The notes under the pieces: generated by a model
What the model was told of the DNA's origin: nothing
Database searches by the model: none
Seen by the model: only the letters and a program-made list of their open reading frames with translations
Source: Thiohalobacter sp.
GTDB taxonomy: Bacteria; Pseudomonadota; Gammaproteobacteria; DSM-19610
Length of the DNA stretch: 5,798 nucleotides
Assembly (NCBI GenBank): GCA_027010005.1
Contig: JALVCM010000025.1
Location: forward strand, 1-5,798
Direction: 5' to 3'
Part shown: in pieces, positions 1-5,450 of the stretch
How positions within the stretch are numbered: the stretch's first letter is position 1
How the letters are laid out: each line of letters opens with the position of its first letter
Translations under genes and position numbers: made by a program

Positions 1-6
1 ACAACC

Positions 7-80
7 CGTCATTCCGGCGCAGGCCGGAATCCATAAGGTCTGGTTAAGCCACCTGGATTCCGGCCTGCGCCGGAATGACG
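7..80. repeat. Perfect 27-bp inverted repeat, dispersed-repeat type
   Basis: The arms at 7-33 and 54-80 are exact reverse complements, separated by a 20-nt loop. Each arm starts with CGTCATTCCGG at its outer end and holds a smaller internal palindrome (TTCCGG...CCGGAA), so both long and short hairpins can form. No protein is encoded. The form (CATTCCGGCGCAGGCCGGAA) matches short intergenic palindromes seen in many copies in proteobacterial genomes; this is from general recognition, not a search. In RNA from either strand it would make a strong stem and could slow or end transcription, but no U-run follows it, so it is not a classical intrinsic terminator. Confidence 0.85.
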
Positions 81-98
81 GAGTAAGTTCATCAAGAG

Positions 99-160
99 CA
101 AAATTCACGTCATTGCGAGTGAAATTTACGTCATTGCGAGTGAAATTTACGTCATTGCGA
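99..160. repeat. Short tandem repeat, 21-bp unit
   Basis: The unit CGTCATTGCGAGTGAAATTT plus A is present at 108-128 and 129-149. A third, partial copy starts at 150 (CGTCATTGCGAG) and runs into the next inverted repeat. The bases just before 108 (AAAATTCA) look like the degraded tail of an earlier unit. The shared part CGTCATTGCGAG is the outer end of the inverted repeat at 150-235, so the array probably arose by local duplication of that repeat's end. The copies are contiguous with no unique spacers, which excludes a CRISPR array. Confidence 0.8.
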
Positions 161-235
161 GCGAAGCGCGGCAATCTCATACAATGGAATCAGTCTGTCA
201 GAGATTGCCACGTCACTTCGTTCCTCGCAATGACG
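150..235. repeat. Imperfect inverted repeat (CGTCATTGCGAG family)
   Basis: The left arm at 150-178 and right arm at 201-235 are reverse complements, except that the right arm carries about six extra bases in the middle. Both arms have outer ends CGTCATTGCGAG and inner ends GGCAATCTC. The loop is 22 nt. The right edge lies three bases from the inferred native stop codon (238-240) of the solute-binding protein gene, so in the operon mRNA it would form a 3'-end stem that may protect or end the transcript. There is no U-run after the stem on the minus strand. It belongs to a repeat type common between genes in gammaproteobacteria. Confidence 0.8.
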
Positions 236-237
236 AA

Positions 238-265
238 TTAATCAGAGCCTCCCTGATTTTGTCGA
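238..265 (-). other. Inferred 3' exon of the split solute-binding protein gene
   Basis: This is the coding DNA left on the far side of the intron. If the intron begins at G2186, joining the exons gives AQVV-RQNQGGSD with a TAA stop at 240-238, a 497-aa protein. If it begins at G2188, the joint gives AQV-STKSGRL with a TGA stop at 244-242, a 495-aa protein. Both restore an open frame with a stop within 30 nt, at the length expected for the family's end. The first option keeps the register GT.CGCCCAGC that I associate with intron 5' ends and is slightly preferred. This is an inference from the intron boundaries, not from a homolog alignment. Confidence 0.6.
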
Positions 266-302
266 ATCGGGTAACCGGGGGTCTCTAACCCCCAGTCCCC
301 AC
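266..302 (-). ncRNA. Group II intron domain VI with branch-point adenosine
   Basis: On the minus strand the arms CTGGGGGT and ACCCCCGG pair around loop TAGAG. A lower GGG/CCC stem lies below an internal bulge with an unpaired A at 272, seven nucleotides from the inferred 3' end ACCCGAT. A bulged A seven or eight bases before the 3' splice site is the normal branch point for lariat formation. The end in AT fits the AY rule for group II introns. The 3' boundary at 266 could be off by one base because the next base is also T. Confidence 0.82.
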
Positions 303-334
303 AACACCCTGCATGCGGCTCCGCACAGGGCGTT
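303..334 (-). ncRNA. Group II intron domain V (catalytic hairpin)
   Basis: On the minus strand the 9-nt arm AACGCCCTG pairs fully with CAGGGTGTT, with one G-U pair inside the triad. Above it lies the two-base bulge TG, then stem TGCG/CGCA closed by loop GAGC. The catalytic triad reads CGC (332-330), a known variant of the more common AGC. The hairpin is 32 nt against the usual 34. It begins one base after the maturase stop codon. This is the best single proof that the element is a group II intron and that its ribozyme core is intact. Confidence 0.88.
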
Positions 335-1669
335 TCATTTAGCATGATGAAGCACAATCCATCCATCACGCAACGCATACAAGCCCTGAGATTTTAGGTA
401 GGCATTGGATAATGCCTGCTGTATTCCCGGAGTCTTAGCGCTACGCCATGGGCCTTTACTGGTGATGCCACAGGCAACGGCGGCGCGAACATGAACACCC
501 AATCTCATCATACTTCTTACCTTGGTGCGTGGCCGTCGCCACTGTCGCCAGTAGGCCATGCGAACCCGACGTCTTATCCAATGATCCAGATCGACGCAGC
601 GTTGATAGCCACTAGCAATACCAAAGTAATTAATCCAGCCACGTAAGTATTGGCTGAGTCTGAAGAGCTGATATGTCATCGACACGCCCCAGTTGCGGTT
701 GGTTAATCGCCGTACTTGTTGCTTAAACTTCAGCAACGTTTCCGGGTGCCAGTGAATGCGGCCTCCCTGAAAGGTGAATCCCAGGAATTTGCTTTCATTG
801 GTTTTAACCACGTGACTTTTGGTGGTGTTAACCACCAGCTTCAAACGGTTCTCCAGGTACCTGCTGATACTGCGAAGCACACGTTCGCCAGCACGCTGAC
901 TCTTCACTACTATTGTAAAGTCGTCTGCGTATCGAGCGAACTTATGCCCACGCTTCTCAAGCTCTTTGTCCAAAGGATCAAGCATGATGTTCGCCAACAA
1001 CGGCGAAAGTGGCCCGCCTTGAGGAACACCTTCTCGACTCTCACTGTAGAACTGGTTATCGATAACCCCAGCTCTCAGATAGCGTTTAATCAGTTTGAGA
1101 AGACGTTTATCCCTGACCTTATAGCCAAGGTGCGTCATCAACAAATCGTGATTAACCCGGTCAAAGAACTTTGACAGATCAACATCAACCGCAAAGCGTC
1201 GGCCTTGCTTGATGATGCCTTGTACCTGCTTAACCGCTTGCTGCCCATTACGACGAGGCCGAAACCCGAAACTATTGTTCGAGAATCCGGGATCGAAAAT
1301 GGGCGTAAGCACCTGAGCAATGGCTTGCTGGATCACGCGGTCTGTTACGATTGGAATCCCCAGTTGGCGGGAACCGCCGTCCGGTTTGTCGATTTCAACA
1401 CGTCTGACCGGTGAGGGTTTATACCGACCTGTTTCCAGCTCCGTTATCACCTGTTTCCAGTTACCTGACTTTGCCCAGGCGGGGAACTCATCAATGGTCA
1501 TCCCATCAATGCCAGCTGCCCCCTTATTGGCTCGAACGCGATGCCATGCTTTGAGGATGTTATCTCTGTGCACTACACGATCGAACAGATTGTCGCTAAA
1601 GGCTGGCTTCAGGTCACTACGCTGCGTCACATCACCGCCGGTCGGCGTTTGTGTAGTCAGGTGTGTCAA
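335..1669 (-). CDS. ltrA: Group II intron reverse transcriptase/maturase
   Basis: This protein helps the intron RNA fold and splice, and reverse-transcribes it into DNA during retrohoming. Its 444 residues show the RT fingers at about 28-120 (RANKGAAGIDGMTIDEF, GIPIVTDRVIQQA), motif DVDLSKFFDRVNHD at 162-175 with catalytic D164, GVPQGGPLSPLLANIML at 214-230, and the catalytic YADD at 247-250. The maturase (X/GIIM) domain spans about 315-375 and includes YLRGWINYFG. The tail (SKGPWR, LKSQGL) is a common ending for this family. No HNH endonuclease zinc motif is present, so target priming probably relies on nicked or replicating DNA. The start is TTG at 1669, chosen because AAGGAGGAG lies just upstream; no ATG would keep this spacing. 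The TGA stop abuts domain V, as expected for an ORF looped out of domain IV. The gene symbol is the family name, not a species-specific one. Confidence 0.95.
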   Translation of the reverse strand: MTHLTTQTPTGGDVTQRSDLKPAFSDNLFDRVVHRDNILKAWHRVRANKGAAGIDGMTIDEFPAWAKSGNWKQVITELETGRYKPSPVRRVEIDKPDGGSRQLGIPIVTDRVIQQAIAQVLTPIFDPGFSNNSFGFRPRRNGQQAVKQVQGIIKQGRRFAVDVDLSKFFDRVNHDLLMTHLGYKVRDKRLLKLIKRYLRAGVIDNQFYSESREGVPQGGPLSPLLANIMLDPLDKELEKRGHKFARYADDFTIVVKSQRAGERVLRSISRYLENRLKLVVNTTKSHVVKTNESKFLGFTFQGGRIHWHPETLLKFKQQVRRLTNRNWGVSMTYQLFRLSQYLRGWINYFGIASGYQRCVDLDHWIRRRVRMAYWRQWRRPRTKVRSMMRLGVHVRAAVACGITSKGPWRSAKTPGIQQALSNAYLKSQGLYALRDGWIVLHHAK

Positions 1670-2188
1670 GGCTCCTCCTTTATCTAAATGTTCAGGCCTT
1701 CACCATGTCCCAACCATTACGATGGGCATTTGGCTACTATGCCGTCTGCTGACTTCTGCTTAATCACCTACAGAGTTACCTCTGCGGGCGCTATCGGTTT
1801 CATCTCGTTCGCTCACACAGGGCGATGATTCCTGTATGCCAAGGCTTGGTCAACCAGTGCCTTACTGGTAATTTACCGATCGCCTGTTAAGCAGATCTCC
1901 CCAGATAAGAGCATGAACTGTCACTGCACTGCTGCATCATTTACGGTGGCCGTTAGATCACGCGGCTTCGATGTCTTGTGCCATCTCGCCTTCAGCCTAC
2001 GCCTCATATGATGTTCTTGTTCATCAGCTCGCAGTTTTGCGTCCGGCTTCCTTCGCACCAACCCTCACGGGTAAGCACTTGCCATTCGCTAGTAGTTAGC
2101 ATCTAATAACCCTATAAAGCGCTATGGATGGTGACCTTCCTACAGAGGACTTTCACCTCATTAGTTCATGCCCATGCTGGGCGTACAC
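1670..2188 (-). ncRNA. Group II intron 5' ribozyme part (domains I to IV)
   Basis: This 519-nt stretch has no credible gene and is the structured 5' part of the intron. From the 5' end, one sees the hairpin GCCC-AGCAT-GGGC (about 2182-2170), then a GAGGTGAAAGTCCTC stem-loop near 2160-2145, then a domain I body with short complementary segments such as GCTTACCCGTGAGGGTTGG (about 2072-2050), and near the ORF the conserved-looking AAGCAGAAGTCAGCAGACGG. The length suits domain I-III plus the entry stem of domain IV. The exon-binding sites EBS1 and EBS2 could not be fixed by eye; no stretch gave a perfect match to the last bases of the 5' exon. Confidence 0.75.
1672..1680 (-). promoter_or_regulatory. 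Ribosome binding site of the intron maturase
   Basis: On the minus strand AAGGAGGAG lies two bases before the TTG at 1669-1667. Its AGGAGG core is a full Shine-Dalgarno match. This site decides the non-ATG start. In group II introns such a site sits in the domain IV loop, where maturase binding can shut off its own translation; that control is known for Ll.LtrB and only inferred here. Confidence 0.75.
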
Positions 2189-3652
2189 AACCTGCGCCAG
2201 GGCATCAAAGTTGCCGTCGGCAGCAAGCCGGTAACCGGTGATGTCGTCACGCGCCGCAATGTACTGCCCCTCGAACCACAGGGGAACACAGGGCAGCATG
2301 TCCAGCAACCGCTGCTGCAACTGCCGGTAGAGTTCCGCCTGCCGTTGTATATCTGTCTCCCGCATGGCTGCATCGATCAATGCATCCGTTTGCCTGTCGT
2401 TAAAGCGGCCGCGATTTGCGCCGGCCGGTGGCAACGACTGGCTGTGAAAGGCATAACGGAAAATATCCGGTGACTTGATACCCACCCAGGCAAGGCTGTA
2501 GAGCTGGAAGCGCCCGGCCTTGATGTCACCGAAGAAGGTCCCCCAGTCATAACTGCTGACCGTCACCTGGATACCGGCCTCGGCCAGTTGCTGCTGCAGG
2601 ATGGTGGCCAGGCGGATCCGGAACGGGTCACTCGACGTCTTGTAGCTGAGCACCAGCGGATTCTGCGGGCCGTAGCCGGCAGTCTGCAACAGCTCACGCG
2701 CACGCGGCAGGTCACGCTCGATGAGCGGCAGGGACGCGCCGGCCCAGTGTTCCGGGGGTAACAGTGCCGAAGCCTTGCGCGCCGCGCGCCGGAACACGTA
2801 GCGGATAATGGCGTCACGATCGATGGCCAGTGCCACGGCACGCCGTACCGCCAGCGTCCCGGTGGCAGCATCCTGCAGCTGGAAACCGAGATAGGAAAAA
2901 TTACTGCCCCTGCGCCGGATGACCTGTATGTCCTGCTGGTCGTCGAGCCAGTCCACCAGTTCGGGAGGCAGATCATTCTGCAGTAGGTCAACCTCACCGC
3001 GCAGGAGTTTCAACACGCGCATGGTCGGGTCATGCACCTGCTCGAACACCAGTAACTGGCCGTCACTGACCCGCTCCAGCTCAAGGCGGCCGGCCTGCGG
3101 CCAGTCGACAAAACGGAAGGGGCCGCTACCGAGCGGATGGTGATGGAGTGGCAGGCCTGCCTCGATGGTGGCAGCCGGCACGATACCCACGGTCATCCAG
3201 CCCGGGAACAGGGGTGCCGGCCTGTCCAGGTAAAAATCCACGGTATCGGGGTCAATCACCTCGATACGCTTTATCAGTTTCAGCGTGCCATAGTGCGGCG
3301 AGGCCGTAGCAGGGTCGAGCACGGACCGATAGGTGGCAGCCACATCCCTGGCCTCCAGCCGGGTACCGTCGTGGAACACTCTCCCCTGCTCGCCCAGAAT
3401 AAAACGGTAGTGGTCCGGCGCCAGTCGTTGCCAGCGTGCCAGCGAGGCTACCGGCCGAAACTGTTCATCAAAATCGACCAGCCGTGCATAGAGCAGCCGG
3501 TTGATCCGCTCGGACGTGGCGTCACTGGCATAACGCGGGTCCAGGCCCGAGGGAACCGTCGCCAGCGCAAAACGGATCGGCCTGGTATCGGGCGGTGAAT
3601 CGCACCCTGAAAGCCACAGCGCAAGACACAGTGTCAGTACCCGTATTACCAC
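2153..3652 (-). CDS. ABC-type solute-binding lipoprotein, family 5 (SBP_bac_5), 3' end split by group II intron
   Basis: A periplasmic binding protein of the peptide/nickel/opine type, normally the capture part of an ABC importer. It starts at GTG 3652, which gives a clean lipoprotein signal: MVIRVLTLCLALWLSGC with lipobox LSGC and lipidated C17. Asp at +2 (CDS) predicts retention in the inner membrane, by the E. coli Lol rule. Family features are FHDGTRLEARDVAATYRSVLDP-like residues at 93-114, HPLGSGPFRFVDW at 172-184, RRAVALAIDRDAI at 270-282 and the lobe-closing PCVPLWFEGQYIAA at 454-467. The start overlaps the triphosphatase gene's end by 7 nt (GTGGTAA). The last 10-11 residues before the TGA at 2153 are read from the intron; the native end is inferred at 238-265. 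No permease or ATPase gene lies in the window, so the partner and substrate are unknown. Confidence 0.88.
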   Translation of the reverse strand: MVIRVLTLCLALWLSGCDSPPDTRPIRFALATVPSGLDPRYASDATSERINRLLYARLVDFDEQFRPVASLARWQRLAPDHYRFILGEQGRVFHDGTRLEARDVAATYRSVLDPATASPHYGTLKLIKRIEVIDPDTVDFYLDRPAPLFPGWMTVGIVPAATIEAGLPLHHHPLGSGPFRFVDWPQAGRLELERVSDGQLLVFEQVHDPTMRVLKLLRGEVDLLQNDLPPELVDWLDDQQDIQVIRRRGSNFSYLGFQLQDAATGTLAVRRAVALAIDRDAIIRYVFRRAARKASALLPPEHWAGASLPLIERDLPRARELLQTAGYGPQNPLVLSYKTSSDPFRIRLATILQQQLAEAGIQVTVSSYDWGTFFGDIKAGRFQLYSLAWVGIKSPDIFRYAFHSQSLPPAGANRGRFNDRQTDALIDAAMRETDIQRQAELYRQLQQRLLDMLPCVPLWFEGQYIAARDDITGYRLAADGNFDALAQVVYAQHGHELMR

Positions 3653-4113
3653 GTGGTATACGGCTGTTTTGCGAGGTTCATATTGTAATAACGGGGATCA
3701 TCGGAGACTTCACGGCCAAGCCAGTCGGGTTTTTCGAACGCCTCTTCTTCATCATCGAGTTCAATCTCGGCCACAACCAGACCGGCATTGGTACCTTCAA
3801 AGACATCGACTTCCCACTCATGTTGACCCTGCCTGATACGGTAACGAACCTTGTCGACACAATCCTCGCTACGCAGCATTTTCAGCATTTCCTGCGCATC
3901 CTCCAGGGGGACAGGGTAGTCATATTCAAGACGGCGTATCGGCGAGGTGGCGCATTTGATATTCAACCAGGCCTGGTCGCCGGCGATACGGACCCGCACG
4001 CAACGGCGTGGGTCGTGTGACAGGTAGCCCTGCCGGTAGTGGACTCCGCTATCGGCCTGTAATCGCCAACGATCATTACTGACCAGAAACTTGCGTTCGA
4101 TCTCTATCGCCAT
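3646..4113 (-). CDS. CYTH-domain (triphosphate tunnel) protein, probable inorganic triphosphatase
   Basis: A 155-aa single-domain CYTH protein, the size of the small bacterial forms such as the Nitrosomonas europaea tripolyphosphatase. The N-terminal signature ExExK is E4-I-E6-R-K8. Further tunnel residues are RQGYL at 27-31, the charged strand VRVRI at 39-43, LNIK at 50-53, RLEYDYP at 61-67, DKVRYRI at 87-93, EVDVFEG at 101-107 and the acidic strand AEIELDDE at 115-122, plus DDPRYYN at 138-144. Family members bind a triphosphate with metal ions in an eight-strand barrel; many hydrolyse inorganic triphosphate, and class IV adenylate cyclases are related. The short length and close likeness to tripolyphosphatases favour that activity, but the substrate is inferred. 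It is cytoplasmic. The ATG at 4113 overlaps the end of ygfX by 38 nt, and its TAA lies inside the next gene's start. Confidence 0.88.
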   Translation of the reverse strand: MAIEIERKFLVSNDRWRLQADSGVHYRQGYLSHDPRRCVRVRIAGDQAWLNIKCATSPIRRLEYDYPVPLEDAQEMLKMLRSEDCVDKVRYRIRQGQHEWEVDVFEGTNAGLVVAEIELDDEEEAFEKPDWLGREVSDDPRYYNMNLAKQPYTTW

Positions 4114-4555
4114 GCCCGCATTGTAGCAAGCGCACCCGAAGCCGGCGAAAGTCGTCTGTGTCGCTGCGGTCAGCCACCACGACGGCGGTGACCCGGCGTA
4201 AACGCCCGATACGGAAGCGTACGGCCACCAGCCGTGCAGTCACATAGTACGGCGCACACAGCGTGGCCGGACACCAGCCATCGAGGGTTTTTATCTTCCA
4301 GCCGGATGCTTTCTCCCAGTACAGGGCCTGAACCGCATAACGCGCCCGGGGGCAGGCATGCAGACAGAACAGGTGCCAGAACCGGGCAAGCAGGATAACG
4401 ACAGCGGACACCTGGACAAGCGGAGACAGGGGAACCAGCACCCACGCCAGCACGCCGGCCAGGTGCAGGGCGGCCAGTATCTTTAGCAGCAGCGGTGAGT
4501 CGTCCAGCTCAAGACGAAGCGGACGATCGAATCTGTTCCACAAGTTTTGCGACAT
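4076..4555 (-). CDS. ygfX: YgfX family inner-membrane protein (CptA-like)
   Basis: A 159-aa protein placed directly after sdhE, the standard position of YgfX (also called CptA). Two membrane segments are visible, at about 22-41 (LLLKILAALHLAGVLAWVLV) and 44-63, after a short N-terminus with RLELDDS that resembles the family's RLEL-R-S start. The rest is a soluble domain with WEKASGWKIK, GWCPATLC and the ending DDFRRLRVRLL typical of the family; about 15 further residues follow. In E. coli the pair was described as a toxin-antitoxin system acting on cytoskeleton proteins, but later work on SdhE points to flavinylation, and YgfX's role is unsettled. The ATG at 4555 lies 47 nt inside sdhE. Later starts would cut off the RLEL segment, so this one is preferred although no clear ribosome site is seen. 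Translation is probably coupled to sdhE. Sequence identity to E. coli YgfX is low; the call rests on layout and context. Confidence 0.8.
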   Translation of the reverse strand: MSQNLWNRFDRPLRLELDDSPLLLKILAALHLAGVLAWVLVPLSPLVQVSAVVILLARFWHLFCLHACPRARYAVQALYWEKASGWKIKTLDGWCPATLCAPYYVTARLVAVRFRIGRLRRVTAVVVADRSDTDDFRRLRVRLLQCGHGDRDRTQVSGQ

Positions 4556-4751
4556 CCTTGTCGGCAGGTTGTATACGGCCCATCATCCATTCCAGCAATA
4601 CTGCATCGGGATAATCCAGCAGGGCATCGAAGCGTTGCGTGGCATCGGCATCCAGTTGTGCATAACCGTGATCGAGAAAATCCCGCAGCAGCAGGTCGAG
4701 CTCCAGCATCCCCCGCCGGCACTTCCAGCGCAGCCGCGCAAGCTCACTCAC
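4509..4751 (-). CDS. sdhE: SdhE, FAD assembly factor of succinate dehydrogenase
   Basis: A small cytoplasmic protein of 80 residues, the normal size for SdhE (YgfY/CptB; Sdh5/SDHAF2 family). It promotes covalent attachment of FAD to SdhA. The key RGxxE motif is R13-G14-M15-L16-E17 within KCRRGMLELD, the segment that contacts the flavoprotein. Helical parts follow: LLLRDFLDHGY, RFDALLDYPDAVLLEWMMG and the end KDVAKLVEQI, in the same order as in E. coli. The GTG at 4751 is chosen because it puts RGxxE at the usual place and forms a 4-nt overlap (GTGA) with the sdhB stop, a coupled start. The open frame runs further upstream to 4820, but that part lies within sdhB and has no family match. Lying just after sdhAB, it is made together with its client; in E. 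coli sdhE is unlinked to the sdh operon. Confidence 0.93.
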   Translation of the reverse strand: MSELARLRWKCRRGMLELDLLLRDFLDHGYAQLDADATQRFDALLDYPDAVLLEWMMGRIQPADKDVAKLVEQIRSSASS

Positions 4752-5449
4752 AGCGATCGCTTGACCATCAGCGCCTTGATGTGACCGATGGCACGTGTCG
4801 GGTTGAGTCCCTTGGGGCACACCTCGACGCAGTTCATGATGGTGTGGCAGCGAAACAGCCGGAACGGTCCTTCCAGGTCGTTCAGACGTTCCTCGGTTGC
4901 CTGGTCACGTGAGTCCGCCAGGAACCGCCATGACTGCAGCAGCGCCGCGGGCCCGAGGAACTTGTCCGGGTTCCACCAGAACGACGGGCAGGAGGTGGAG
5001 CAGCAGGCACACAGAATACATTCATACAGCCCATCGAGCTTTTCACGTTGCTCCGGGGTCTGCAGGCGCTCCACTTCCGGACAGGGGTCATCATTGGTGA
5101 GGTAGGGCTTGACGGTGCGGTACTGTTTATAGAACTGGGACAGGTCCACGATCAGGTCACGCACCACCGGCATCCCCGGCAGGGGACGGATTTCCACCGG
5201 TTGTTTCAGTTCGGAGAGCATGGTGATACAGGCCAGCCCGTTGCGGCCATTGATATTCATACCGTCGGACCCGCAAACACCCTCCTGACAGGAACGACGG
5301 AAGCTGAGACTCTGGTCCTGTTCCTTCAGCAACAGCAAGGCATCCAGCAGCATCATGCCCGGCTCGATTTTTTCATCTGCCAGCTCGTAGTCCTGCATGT
5401 ACGGCCTGGCGTCCTGGTCGGGATCATAGCGGTATATGGAAAACTTCAT
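4748..5449 (-). CDS. sdhB: Succinate dehydrogenase iron-sulfur subunit SdhB
   Basis: The electron-transfer subunit of complex II (EC 1.3.5.1), on the cytoplasmic face of the inner membrane between SdhA and the SdhCD anchor. Its 233 residues match E. coli SdhB along their whole length. The [2Fe-2S] site has C54, C59, D62 and C74 (CQEGVCGSDG), with Asp in place of a Cys as in E. coli. The [4Fe-4S] site uses C144, C147, C150 and C211 (CILCACC, CPKGLNP). The [3Fe-4S] site uses C154, C201 and C207. The run STSCPSFWWNPDKF at 151-164 contains the Trp region near the quinone site. The ATG at 5449 lies one base after the sdhA stop, and the TGA overlaps the sdhE start by 4 nt. All cluster ligands are present, so the protein should work. 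Confidence 0.98.
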   Translation of the reverse strand: MKFSIYRYDPDQDARPYMQDYELADEKIEPGMMLLDALLLLKEQDQSLSFRRSCQEGVCGSDGMNINGRNGLACITMLSELKQPVEIRPLPGMPVVRDLIVDLSQFYKQYRTVKPYLTNDDPCPEVERLQTPEQREKLDGLYECILCACCSTSCPSFWWNPDKFLGPAALLQSWRFLADSRDQATEERLNDLEGPFRLFRCHTIMNCVEVCPKGLNPTRAIGHIKALMVKRSL

Positions 5450-5450
5450 C

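Larger units (their letters stand above)
266..2188 (-). mobile_element. Group II intron, complete, with encoded maturase
   Basis: A self-splicing retroelement of about 1.92 kb. Seen in the sequence: a 5' end GTGTACGCCC (or GTACGCCC if the first base is 2186) followed by a small hairpin GCCC-AGCAT-GGGC; about 500 nt of non-coding structured sequence including AAGTCAGCAGACGGCATAG, a string typical of the region just before intron ORFs; a 444-aa reverse transcriptase/maturase; then domains V and VI ending ACCCGAT at 266. The consensus 5' end is GUGYG, and both candidate starts match it at four of five bases, so this boundary is uncertain by 2 nt. All expected parts are present and the ORF is open, so the element could still be active. 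It splits the solute-binding protein gene at its last codons. Its structural class is not assigned; the maturase lacks an HNH domain. Confidence 0.9.

Noticed and set aside
7..80. Insertion-sequence terminal repeats
   Set aside because: The 27-bp arms enclose only 20 nt and no transposase, so this is a palindrome-type dispersed repeat rather than an IS.
99..178. CRISPR-like array
   Set aside because: The 21-bp units are directly adjacent with no spacers, and the last unit is part of an inverted repeat.
150..235. Intrinsic transcription terminator for the operon
   Set aside because: The stem is strong, but no U-run follows it on the minus strand. A terminating effect is possible but cannot be claimed from the sequence.
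335..1669. Retron or diversity-generating reverse transcriptase
   Set aside because: A maturase domain, flanking domain V and VI, and a typical intron 5' region identify a group II intron. No msr/msd or template/variable repeats are seen.
716..1763. Plus-strand open frames across the intron ORF (for example 716-1174, 1205-1414, 1320-1763)
   Set aside because: They lie opposite the reverse transcriptase, have no recognisable domains and no good ribosome sites. They are antisense shadows.
4509..4820. Longer version of sdhE starting at 4820 (103 aa)
   Set aside because: The extra 23 residues lie within the conserved end of sdhB and have no SdhE likeness. The GTG at 4751 gives the standard 80-aa protein and a coupled start.
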